DNA from: Coriobacteriaceae bacterium
GTDB lineage: Bacteria > Actinomycetota > Coriobacteriia > Coriobacteriales > Eggerthellaceae
Length of the DNA stretch: 26,128 nucleotides
Assembly: GCA_015062635.1 (NCBI GenBank)
Contig: SUUF01000006.1
Coordinates: forward strand, 1 to 26,128
Reading direction: 5' to 3'
Below are positions 17,214 to 24,279 of this stretch, piece after piece; within the stretch, counting starts at the first letter, position 1, and the number at the start of each line of letters is the position of its first letter. A program made the translations under genes and the position numbers. The notes under the pieces are model-generated. The model had not been told where the DNA came from. It made no database searches and saw only the letters and a program-made list of their open reading frames with translations.

Positions 17214-18101
17214 TTACAGGGCAGCGGTGAGGGCCGGGAGGACCTTGGCGAGGTCGCCGACGATACCGTAGTCGCACTGCTTGAAGATCGGGGCGTTCGC
17301 ATCCTTGTTGATGGCGAAGATAGCCTTGGAATCCTGGCAGCCGACCATGTGCTGCATCTGGCCGGAGATGCCGACGGCCACATAGGCCTTCGGGGCGCAC
17401 TGGACGCCGGAGACGCCGACGTACAGGTTGCGGGGCAGCCAGCCGAGGTTCTCAGCGACAGGACGGGAGCATCCGACGTCGCCGCCGACCTTGGCAGCGA
17501 GGTCGTTGGCGAGCTGGATCTGAGCCTCTTCCGCGAAGCCACGGCCAACGGCCACGACGACATCGGACTTGGTGAGGTCGGCACCCTCGACCGGAACCTC
17601 CTTGGTGCCCTTCAGCACGAGAGCCTTGGCCGGGGCAACCCAGGCCACGGTCTCGACAGCGTCGGTGCCGGAAGCGGCAGCGTCGCCGAACAGAGCGCCG
17701 TTGGTGGTGTAGAACTTCACGCCAGAGGTAGCGGTCTGCTTCTTGGCAGCGAGGCCGCCGAAGTACATGTTGGTGGCCACGTCGCCCTCGAGGGCGGTGA
17801 TGTTCGGGATGATGGCGGCGCCGGCCTTGGCGGCGAGCTTGGCGCCGATGGTCTTGGTGTGGGCGGCCGGCTCGATCAGCACGACAGCCGGAGCCTCGGC
17901 GTCGAAGACGCCCTGGACCGCCGGGTAAGCGTCGTCAGCGACGGCACCAGCCGGGACCTCGACCTGATAGGCCTTGTCGGCAACGCCGGTCTCGGCAGCG
18001 CCGACGGCAACGAGGACGACCTCGTCGCCAATGGTGCGGGCGCCAGCGGCGAGAGCGCGCTGGGCGTCAGCGGATTCTGCGAGAACAAGTACTTTAGCCA
18101 T
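17214..18101 (-). CDS. fixB: FixB, electron transfer flavoprotein alpha subunit
   Basis: This 295-residue ETF alpha subunit forms the FAD-containing heterodimer with FixA. The start MAKVLVLAES and the N-terminal domain match the family. The C-terminal FAD-binding domain is intact, with GISGQMQH at 244-251, then DSK at 257-259, INKD at 264-267 and DYGIVGDL at 277-284. In FixAB complexes a second FAD allows electron bifurcation from NADH, sending one electron to a low-potential acceptor and one toward quinone; the residues that define bifurcation could not be tested without an alignment. The ribosome binding site is an AGGAGAGGA stretch about 9 bases before the ATG. It begins 19 bases after fixA. 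Confidence 0.95.
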   Translation of the reverse strand: MAKVLVLAESADAQRALAAGARTIGDEVVLVAVGAAETGVADKAYQVEVPAGAVADDAYPAVQGVFDAEAPAVVLIEPAAHTKTIGAKLAAKAGAAIIPNITALEGDVATNMYFGGLAAKKQTATSGVKFYTTNGALFGDAAASGTDAVETVAWVAPAKALVLKGTKEVPVEGADLTKSDVVVAVGRGFAEEAQIQLANDLAAKVGGDVGCSRPVAENLGWLPRNLYVGVSGVQCAPKAYVAVGISGQMQHMVGCQDSKAIFAINKDANAPIFKQCDYGIVGDLAKVLPALTAAL

Positions 18102-18120
18102 TTGTTATCGTCCTCTCCTC

Positions 18121-18867
18121 TTAGCGAATTGCCTCGGCGAGCGCGGCAGCGAACTTCTCAACGTCATCCTCACCGAAGATCTCCTGCTTACGCGGAGCAG
18201 CCTCGGGAGCCTTGATCTCGGCGACCTCAACGGCAGCCTCGACAGCGTCGATGGCGTCAACGTGAGCAGGCTTCTTGCCGGCGGCCATGATGTCCTTCAT
18301 GCCGGTGATGCGCGGCTGGGCGATCTCGGGGGACACGGAGATGACGGCGGGCAGCGGAACCTCGATCTCCTCGACGACGGTGTCAAGCGTGCGCTCGACG
18401 ACGACCTTGTCGCCTTCCGGGGTGATCTTGGTAACCTTGTTCACGACCGGCACGTCCAGGAGGGCGGCCAGCTGGGCGTCGACAGCACCGGCGAACATGT
18501 CGGCGGAACCGTCGCCGCAGAGGACGAGGTCATAGTCGCCGACCTGGGCCAGCAGGGTCTGCAGGGCCTTGGCGGTAGCCAGGGAGTCGGCGGTAGCGAG
18601 CTTGGCATCGCCATAGGCGAAGAGCTCTTCGGGACCACGGGCCAGGATGTCCTTCTGGACCTTCTTGGAGGTGGCGCCCTCATAAGAAGCGGAGATGGCC
18701 ACCAGGTTGCCACCAGTGGCAGCGGCGAGCTGAGCGCCAGCCTCGATGGCGTTCAGGTCGTAGGTGCTGATCTTCTCCTTAGCCTTGGAGGCGTCGAGAG
18801 AGCGATCGCCGGCGACTTTGATTGCCTCGTCGTCCGGGACAACCTTGATTGCAGCAACAATCTTCAT
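18121..18867 (-). CDS. fixA: FixA, electron transfer flavoprotein beta subunit
   Basis: This 248-residue ETF beta subunit pairs with FixB. It starts MKIVAAIKVVPD, the family's usual first strand, and keeps STYDLNAIEAGAQLAA (nucleotide-contact helix), a VLCGDGSADMFAG segment in place of the common G..A.DGDT loop, and TLDTVVEEIEVPLPAVISVSPEI. It resembles FixA of carnitine-type fix clusters in length. GAGGAA lies 5 bases before the ATG. The gene follows the acyl-CoA dehydrogenase gene after an 88-bp gap with a hairpin. The family as a whole moves electrons between acyl-CoA dehydrogenases or reductases and FixC/FixX, in line with its neighbours. Confidence 0.94.
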   Translation of the reverse strand: MKIVAAIKVVPDDEAIKVAGDRSLDASKAKEKISTYDLNAIEAGAQLAAATGGNLVAISASYEGATSKKVQKDILARGPEELFAYGDAKLATADSLATAKALQTLLAQVGDYDLVLCGDGSADMFAGAVDAQLAALLDVPVVNKVTKITPEGDKVVVERTLDTVVEEIEVPLPAVISVSPEIAQPRITGMKDIMAAGKKPAHVDAIDAVEAAVEVAEIKAPEAAPRKQEIFGEDDVEKFAAALAEAIR

Positions 18868-18913
18868 ACTGTTCCTCGTTTTCTATCCAAAACTTGCGGA
18901 CACTTGCATATAC

Positions 18914-18937
18914 CGGAACCGCCCGAGGGCGGTTCCG
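18914..18937 (-). promoter_or_regulatory. Intercistronic hairpin between the dehydrogenase gene and fixA
   Basis: CGGAACCGCCC (18914-18924) and its exact complement (18927-18937) form a very stable 10-11 bp stem with a tiny loop. On the - strand it begins 18 bases after the dehydrogenase stop and is followed by GTATATGC, with no T-tract. It could protect the 3' end of the first cistron or act as a partial terminator that lowers fix expression relative to the dehydrogenase. Confidence 0.7.
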
Positions 18938-18955
18938 AATTGATGCCAAATTAGT

Positions 18956-20113
18956 TTAGTTCTTCTTGTACTTCTTGACAATCTCGCGGCCGGCGATGTA
19001 GCTCATGACCTCGACGGCACCGCCAGCGAACTCGTTGCCGCGAAGGTCGCGCCAAATGCGGCCGATGCGGACTTCCTCGGTGTAGCCGAGGCCGCCGTAC
19101 AGGCTCATCGCGATGTCGGCAACGCGGGTGCAGCCCTTGGTGGCGTAACGCTTGAGCATGGCAACCTCAGAGCGGATGGACTGGCCGTTGTCGAGCATCC
19201 AGCAGCACTTGTAGAGGTAGGTGCGGACGTTCTCGAGGATGGTCTCGGCCTCGACGAGGAGGTCGCGGACCAGCGGGTTGGTGGCCAGCGGGCGACCGAA
19301 GACGTTACGCTCGGAGACGTAGTTGGCGGCGTCGTCCATGGCGGCCTGAGCCTGGCCGAGGCCCTGGGCCACGACAAGGCAGCGCTCGAACTCGAAGTTC
19401 TTCATCAGCAGGTAGAAGCCCTTGCCAGCCTCGCCGACGCGGTTGGCCTCGGTGAGCTTGACGTTGTCGAGGAAGAGGTCGGTGAAGGCGATGGCCTGCT
19501 GGCCAACCTTCTCGAGCAGACCGACGGAGATGCCCTCGGACTTGGCCGGGACGAGCCACATGGAGTAGGACTTGTTCTCGTAGGAGGGGTCCTCATCCTT
19601 GGCGATGATCAGGAAGAACTGGGCGACAGCACCATTGGTGACCCAGGTCTTCTGGCCGTTCATGATGTAGGTGCCGTCCTCCTGCTTCTTGACAACGGTG
19701 GTCATGCCGTTGTTGTCGGAGCCGGCGGCGGGCTCGGAGATGCCCAGAGCGGCAGCGCACTGACCGGACTGGTTGTAGGCCTCGATGATCATCTGGGCCT
19801 GCTCCTCGGTGCCGAAGTCGGCGATGTCCTTCATGGCGAGCATGGCGGTCATGAACGGGGTCATGCAGCCGGTCTTGTGATACAGACGCTCAGTCATGAG
19901 AGCGAGGGTGAGGTAGTCGGTGTCGATGCCACCAACGGACTCGGGGAGACCCATGTAGCCGAAGCCGGCGTCGCGGTAAGCCTCGCCGATCTCGTCAGGG
20001 CAGCCATGATTCGCATACATGGCCTTGATGGTGTCCTCGTCGAAGTAACGCTCGGCGAACTCGTCGATGCTCTCAAGCAAAAGCTCCTGCTCGTCGGTCA
20101 AGCTGAAGTCCAT
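18956..20113 (-). CDS. CaiA-type acyl-CoA dehydrogenase/reductase
   Basis: This 385-residue acyl-CoA dehydrogenase-fold flavoprotein heads the fix operon. The order is the usual N-terminal helices (MDFSLTDEQELLL), a beta domain with ALGISEPAAGSDNNGM and KTWVTNGAVA (FAD and substrate contacts), and a C-terminal helical domain with RNVFGRPLATNPLVRD. The C-terminal catalytic region reads GGLGYTEEVRIGRIWRDLRG, then EFAGGAVEVMSYIAGREIV. Aligned through the conserved (A/G)R, residue 364 is Gly where medium-chain dehydrogenases have catalytic Glu. E. coli CaiA has the same change. Glu243 in NFEFER could be a base, as in isovaleryl-CoA dehydrogenase. With FixABCX this suggests an enoyl-CoA reductase for respiration or redox balance. 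The substrate is not readable. AAGGAG lies 5 bases before the ATG; a longer frame to 20146 lacks support. Confidence 0.9.
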   Translation of the reverse strand: MDFSLTDEQELLLESIDEFAERYFDEDTIKAMYANHGCPDEIGEAYRDAGFGYMGLPESVGGIDTDYLTLALMTERLYHKTGCMTPFMTAMLAMKDIADFGTEEQAQMIIEAYNQSGQCAAALGISEPAAGSDNNGMTTVVKKQEDGTYIMNGQKTWVTNGAVAQFFLIIAKDEDPSYENKSYSMWLVPAKSEGISVGLLEKVGQQAIAFTDLFLDNVKLTEANRVGEAGKGFYLLMKNFEFERCLVVAQGLGQAQAAMDDAANYVSERNVFGRPLATNPLVRDLLVEAETILENVRTYLYKCCWMLDNGQSIRSEVAMLKRYATKGCTRVADIAMSLYGGLGYTEEVRIGRIWRDLRGNEFAGGAVEVMSYIAGREIVKKYKKN

Positions 20114-20175
20114 AGTAACTCCTTCTGTCATCGCGCGCCCTCGCACAGTGCCGAGCGCAGTTTCACAACGTGGTG

Positions 20176-20181
20176 ATTATA
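20176..20181 (-). promoter_or_regulatory. Extended -10 promoter of the dehydrogenase-fix operon
   Basis: On the - strand TGTTATAAT gives a consensus TATAAT (20181-20176) with the TGn extension. The -35 region at 17 bases (TCACGG) is weak, as is common for extended -10 promoters. Transcription would start near 20169, leaving a leader of about 56 bases before the ATG. Confidence 0.6.
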
Positions 20182-20982
20182 ACAGGTTCACATGCAAGCC
20201 GTGACCGCGAAATATGAGGGGCGCGCCGGCCGGGACCGCGGGTTTCCGGGCGGAAAAGAGGGTTTGCGCGGGCGGCGCGGATGGGGCGCGAAGCGGTTGC
20301 ACGGACGGGATGCCGGGCCGTGAATTCTAGGGTAAATCGTCCCTGACCTGGTAGTTTTCAAGAATTCCTATAGATTCGACGTTAAACTATCGAAAACGGA
20401 CACTATCGAAGATTTAGGGAAAGCATCGAGTGTTTCGCCCAGGTTTCAGCGGGAAGTTTTTTAAGAATAATGAAAATATACCCCACATATTTTTAATATT
20501 GCCCATCATTGGAATCCGTAAACGGCAACAAGGCCTGAACAGCGACGCCCCTTCCCCACGCCCGCTTGCCACAATAAGCCTCTTTTGCGTAAGAAGATGC
20601 GCGCCGCAGCCGCGGCCGTGCTGGAGGACTGCATCGACGCATCGGGTTCGCGCGTCGTCGGGCCGATCCGCCGCCACTTCCGCCGGTTGCGATCCGGCTG
20701 CGTGGCGCACGCCTGGCGCACCCGGGCCGACCCGCTCGCGCGTGGCGCCAGGCAGCCGATCCGTCGCCACTTCCCTTCTCGACAAGCGCCCTCAAACGTC
20801 ATCGGCATGAGCGCCCCCATCTCGACGAGCGGCCCGCCCACGTCATCGGCGCGGGCGCCCCAACACGTCTCGAGCGCAGCGAGAGATCTCCCCCGTCGCC
20901 ACCATGGTTGGGACAGGAGAGATCTCTCGCTTTCGTTCGAAATAACGTTGGAATGGCACCGGGGGGATTCGCCGGGTTCTTC
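20182..20982. other. Long spacer between argS and the fix operon
   Basis: There is no supported gene in this 800-base spacer; open frames here translate to Arg-rich, low-complexity strings. The left half (about 20330-20520) is AT-rich and contains the CTATCGAA repeats. The right half holds diverged direct repeats, GCCGATCCGCCGCCACTTCC near 20661 against GCCGATCCGTCGCCACTTCC near 20755, and two ACGTCATCGGC blocks near 20798 and 20840. A 12-bp inverted repeat, GCGAGAGATCTC/GAGATCTCTCGC (20879-20890 and 20919-20930), lies past the argS stop but lacks a T-tract. Confidence 0.6.
20388..20410. promoter_or_regulatory. Paired CTATCGAA direct repeats upstream of the fix operon
   Basis: CTATCGAA occurs at 20388-20395 and 20403-20410, 15 bp apart, inside an AT-rich patch about 275 bp upstream of the dehydrogenase ATG. 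A partial opposite-strand match, TTCGA at 20375-20379, precedes it. Spaced direct repeats in such a place may bind a regulator, but no regulator gene is nearby and the binding protein is unknown. Confidence 0.35.
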
Positions 20983-22692
20983 CTACATGCTCGTGGGAGC
21001 GGTCACGCCGAGGAGGTCGAGGGCCTGGGCAAGGTTGATGCGGGCGGCGTCGGCCAGCGCGAGGCGTGCGTGGCTGAGCTCCTCTTCCACTCCCAGCACA
21101 TGGCAGTTCGTGTAGAAGGAATGGAACAGCGACGCGAGCTCCTGCGCGTAATGCGTGAGTCGGAACGGGGCGCGGTCGCGCGCGGCGCCGGCCACGAGGT
21201 CGGCGAAATCGTCCATCTTGCGCATGAGCGCAAGCTCGCTTTCGTGCACGAGCAACGAGAGGTCGGCATCTTCCGGCACCACCTGCGCCACGAGCGCGTC
21301 GATGTCGGCGGCGGGGTCTTCCACGCCCGCGGCCTTGCGCAGGATCGAGCAGATGCGCGCATGGGCGTACTGAACATAATATACGGGGTTGGTGGCGTCG
21401 CGCTTCTTGGCCACCTCGATGTCGAAGTCGATGGCCTGGTCGCTCGAGCGCGAGAGCATCAGGTACTTCGTCGCATCGGGGCCCACCTCGTCGATGAGCT
21501 CGTTGAACGTCACCATCTCGCCGGTGCGCTTCGACATGCGCACGGGAACGCCGTCGCGCAGCAGGTTCACCAGCTGGCCGAGCACGACCTCGAGGTCGCC
21601 GGGGCGATTCCAGGCGGCCATCATGGCCTCGCAGCGCGGCACGTACCCGTGGTGGTCGGCGCCCCAGATGTCGATGAGCAGGTCGTACCCGCGGCCGAGC
21701 TTGTCGAAGTGGTAGGCGCAGTCGCTCATGAAATACGACATCTCACCGTTGCCCTTGATGAGCACGCGGTCTTTCTCGTCGCCGAACGCCGACGAGCGGA
21801 ACCACGTGGCGCCATCCTTCTGGTACACGTAGCCGGCGGCGTCGAAGGCCTCGAGCGCGCGGTCGACGGCGCTCTTCCCCTCCGCGTCGGGCACATACAG
21901 CGAGCGCTCCGAGAAGTAGGTGTCGAAGCTGTTCCCGAAACCGGAAAGCGTGTCCTGCACGCTCGCGAGCATCGCGGCATAGCCGCGCTCGCGGAAGTTG
22001 AGCTCGCGCTCAGCCGGGTCGGCGTCCACCCACACCGTTCCGTCCTCGTCGAGGATGGCCTGGGCAATGTCGCGGATGTAGGCGCCGCCGTAGCATTTCT
22101 CGGGCATCTCGACATCCTGCCCGCACAGCTGCAGGTAACGCACGACGATCGAGTTCGCGAACACGTCCATCTGCACGCCATGGTCGTTCACGTAGAATTC
22201 CTCGGACACCTCGTAGCCGGCGAAGCGCATCACGCGCGCCATCGCGTTGCCGAGCGCCGCCCAGCGGCCATGCCCCACGTGCATCGGGCCGGTGGGGTTC
22301 GCGGAAACGTACTCGAGGTTCACCTTCTGCCCGCGGCCGACGGTATCGGTGCGGCCGAAGTCGGCCTTCTGCGCGCGCACCTGGGCCACCACGGCCTGCA
22401 GCGCCGACGGGGCGAGCATGAAGTTGATGAAGCCGGGACCGGCGATATCGACGGAGGCGACGATGTCGTTTTCGGGCAGATGGTCGACGATGGCCTGGGC
22501 GATGTCGCGCGGGGCGCGGCGGGCGAGCTTCGCGCTGCGCAGGGCGACGGTCGAGGCCCAATCGCCGTTCGACTCGTCCTTCGGGCGTTCGAGGGCCGGT
22601 TCGGGCAGCGTCTCGAGCGCGAGCGTCCCGTCCTCGACCGCCGCCTTCAGGGCGGCCGTCACCAGCTGTTCCAGTTCGATACGAATTTGCAT
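20983..22692 (-). CDS. argS: Arginyl-tRNA synthetase
   Basis: This 569-residue class I aminoacyl-tRNA synthetase charges tRNA-Arg with arginine in the cytoplasm. The N-terminal Add-1-like domain covers about residues 1-110. The ATP-binding HIGH motif is HVGH at 138-141, within the family string SANPTGPMHVGHGR. The KMSKS-equivalent is MSKR at 386-389 (RMSKRTGEMVTF), a normal variation for ArgRS. The C-terminal DALR anticodon-binding domain ends the protein (LGVEEELSHARLALADAARINLAQALDLLGV...). Length and motif order are normal. AAGGAA lies 10 bases before the ATG. It follows argF after 67 bases, a spacer holding a short TGACGCGGTGGC tandem pair, so the two are probably one transcript. Confidence 0.96.
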   Translation of the reverse strand: MQIRIELEQLVTAALKAAVEDGTLALETLPEPALERPKDESNGDWASTVALRSAKLARRAPRDIAQAIVDHLPENDIVASVDIAGPGFINFMLAPSALQAVVAQVRAQKADFGRTDTVGRGQKVNLEYVSANPTGPMHVGHGRWAALGNAMARVMRFAGYEVSEEFYVNDHGVQMDVFANSIVVRYLQLCGQDVEMPEKCYGGAYIRDIAQAILDEDGTVWVDADPAERELNFRERGYAAMLASVQDTLSGFGNSFDTYFSERSLYVPDAEGKSAVDRALEAFDAAGYVYQKDGATWFRSSAFGDEKDRVLIKGNGEMSYFMSDCAYHFDKLGRGYDLLIDIWGADHHGYVPRCEAMMAAWNRPGDLEVVLGQLVNLLRDGVPVRMSKRTGEMVTFNELIDEVGPDATKYLMLSRSSDQAIDFDIEVAKKRDATNPVYYVQYAHARICSILRKAAGVEDPAADIDALVAQVVPEDADLSLLVHESELALMRKMDDFADLVAGAARDRAPFRLTHYAQELASLFHSFYTNCHVLGVEEELSHARLALADAARINLAQALDLLGVTAPTSM

Positions 22693-22755
22693 GTCGCGGT
22701 TCCTTCTTCTAACTCTTTAATGACGCGGTGGCATGACGCGGTGGCGTGGGGCCTT

Positions 22756-23760
22756 CTACTTATCGGAGGCCAACGTGGCATACATGATGGCCTTGATGGA
22801 GTGCATGCGGTTCTCGGCCTGGTCGAACACCTTCGACTGCGCCGACTCGAACACGGCGTCGGTGACCTCCATCTCGGCGATGCCGAACTGCTCGAGGATC
22901 TGCGCGCCCACCTTCGTCTTCGCGTCGTGGTAGCTCGGCAGGCAGTGCAGGAAGATGGCCTCGGGCTTCGCATAGGCCATGGCCTGGGCGTTCACCTGGT
23001 ACGGCGAGAGCAGGCGGATGCGCTCGCCCCAGATCTCGAACGGCTCGCCCATCGACACCCAGATGTCGGTGTAGATGATGTCGGCGCCGGTGCAGGCTTC
23101 CTCGACGCTCGGGGTGAGCGTGACCGAACCGCCGGTCTCGACGGCGATCATGCGCGCCTTCTCGACGAGCGACGGCATGGGCATCTGCTCGGCCGGGCCG
23201 CAGGCCACGAAGTGCATGCCCATCTTCGCGCAGGTCACCATCAGGGAATTCGCCACGTTGTTCTGCGCGTCGCCCATGAACACGAGCTTGAGCCCCTCGA
23301 AGCCGCCCGGGAAGTTCTCTTGGATGGTCAGCAGGTCGGCGATCATCTGGGTGGGGTGCGACTCGGTGGTCAGGCCGTTCCACACCGGCACGCTGGAATA
23401 CTCGGCGAGTTCCTCGACGAGCTCCTGGCCGTAGCCGCGGTACTCGATGCCGTCGTACATGCGGCACAGCACGCGCGCGGTGTCGGCGATGCTCTCCTTC
23501 GTGCCCATCTGCGAGCTGCCCTCGTCCATGCACACGACGCCCATGCCCAGGTCGCGTCCGGCAACCTCGAACGAGCTGCGCGTGCGGGTCGAGGTCTTCT
23601 CGAACAGCAGGACGATGTTCTTGCCCTCGAGGAAGCGATGCGGCTCGCCCGCCTTCTTCATCGCCTTCAAGCGGGCCGAAAGCTTCACGAGCCCGCGGAT
23701 TTGCCGCGGCGTGAGGTCGAGCATCTTCAGGAAATCGCAACCGGAAAGACCGATGGACAT
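22756..23760 (-). CDS. argF: Ornithine carbamoyltransferase
   Basis: This 334-residue enzyme converts ornithine plus carbamoyl phosphate to citrulline plus phosphate, or the reverse in the arginine deiminase pathway. The carbamoyl-phosphate motif STRTR is at 57-61, the ornithine-side HPTQ follows VWNGLTTES, and HCLP with the active-site Cys is at 272-275. The pattern MYDGIEYRGYGQELVEELAEYSSVPVWNGL resembles the E. coli ArgF/ArcB type more than short anabolic forms, so a catabolic role is possible; no arcA, arcC or arcD is in the window to decide. The start at 23760 (MSIGLSG) is chosen because AAAGGA lies 8 bases upstream; the alternative ATG at 23769 abuts that site. It is followed by argS, linking arginine metabolism and tRNA charging. 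Confidence 0.94.
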   Translation of the reverse strand: MSIGLSGCDFLKMLDLTPRQIRGLVKLSARLKAMKKAGEPHRFLEGKNIVLLFEKTSTRTRSSFEVAGRDLGMGVVCMDEGSSQMGTKESIADTARVLCRMYDGIEYRGYGQELVEELAEYSSVPVWNGLTTESHPTQMIADLLTIQENFPGGFEGLKLVFMGDAQNNVANSLMVTCAKMGMHFVACGPAEQMPMPSLVEKARMIAVETGGSVTLTPSVEEACTGADIIYTDIWVSMGEPFEIWGERIRLLSPYQVNAQAMAYAKPEAIFLHCLPSYHDAKTKVGAQILEQFGIAEMEVTDAVFESAQSKVFDQAENRMHSIKAIMYATLASDK

Positions 23761-23899
23761 GGTGGGCATCCTTTCTCGTTTTCAGAAAGGCACATTGTAC
23801 GCCTATTCCACCGGAAACACGCGAGAGCGCAGATGAATACCACGTTTCATGCGCAGCCGGCAGCGAATGGCAGCGCCGCCACCGCCCGGTGAACCGCTT

Positions 23900-23993
23900 G
23901 GGGACATACATGTGGCGTCCGGGGACATACATGTGGCGACCGGGGACATACATGTGGCGTCCGGTGTATGTCCCCGGGCGACCGGGGACATAC
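23900..23993 (-). repeat. ACATGT-centred short repeat array, three units
   Basis: Three units GGGGACATACATGTGGCG start at 23900, 23921 and 23942, a strict 21-bp period. They are followed by GTATGTCCCC and GGGGACATAC facing each other across GGGCGACC. It is the reverse complement of the two-unit array at 12394-12456. It lies upstream of argF. Units lack the unique spacers of a CRISPR array. The stretch from here to 24140 otherwise shows only a palindromic GGAACCTGGTTCC and no gene. Confidence 0.85.
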
Positions 23994-24140
23994 CTCTGTT
24001 GCGCTCTAGAGTGCTGGATGGTTGCCACATGGAGCCCCAAGTGGACCAAGCGAGGCAAGGACCACGCAGGAACCTGGTTCCCGGGCCGTTGAGCCCGCAT
24101 GCGATGCAACGCCGCCTCATAACCTTCGCAACATCGGCGC

Positions 24141-24238
24141 CTATCGACCTGACAAACCCCTCCGGTGACTGTGTCAGGTGCATCGGGGCCTATCGACCTG
24201 ACAAACCCCTCCGGTGACTTTGTCAGGTGCATCGGGGC
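24141..24238 (+). repeat. Two tandem CCTGACAAA hairpin units, 49-bp period
   Basis: Two almost identical 49-bp units (24141-24189 and 24190-24238) contain the stem CCTGACAAA ... TTTGTCAGG (TGTGTCAGG in the first) around CCCCTCCGGTGAC, joined by TGCATCGGGGCCTATCGA. The same units with the same period occur at 3855-3951. The pair sits just past the stop of the LarC-like gene. Confidence 0.88.
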
Positions 24239-24279
24239 CTATGGGAATTCCGCGGCCATGCAAGGGCCGGGGCGCAGCG

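Noticed and set aside
20160..20190. CRP/FNR-like TGTGA...TCAC site at the fix promoter
   Set aside because: The spacing between half-sites is 11 bases rather than 6, so it does not fit a CRP site.
20879..20930. GAGAGATCTC inverted repeat as the argS terminator
   Set aside because: No T-tract follows on the - strand, and the right arm belongs to a dispersed repeat also seen at 15241-15276.
20908..23892. 994-residue open frame on the + strand
   Set aside because: It lies opposite argS and argF; the His/Val/Leu-rich translation is the usual shadow of GC-rich genes.
23900..23993. Possible short CRISPR array
   Set aside because: Units are directly adjacent at a 21-bp period without unique spacers, and no cas genes are present.
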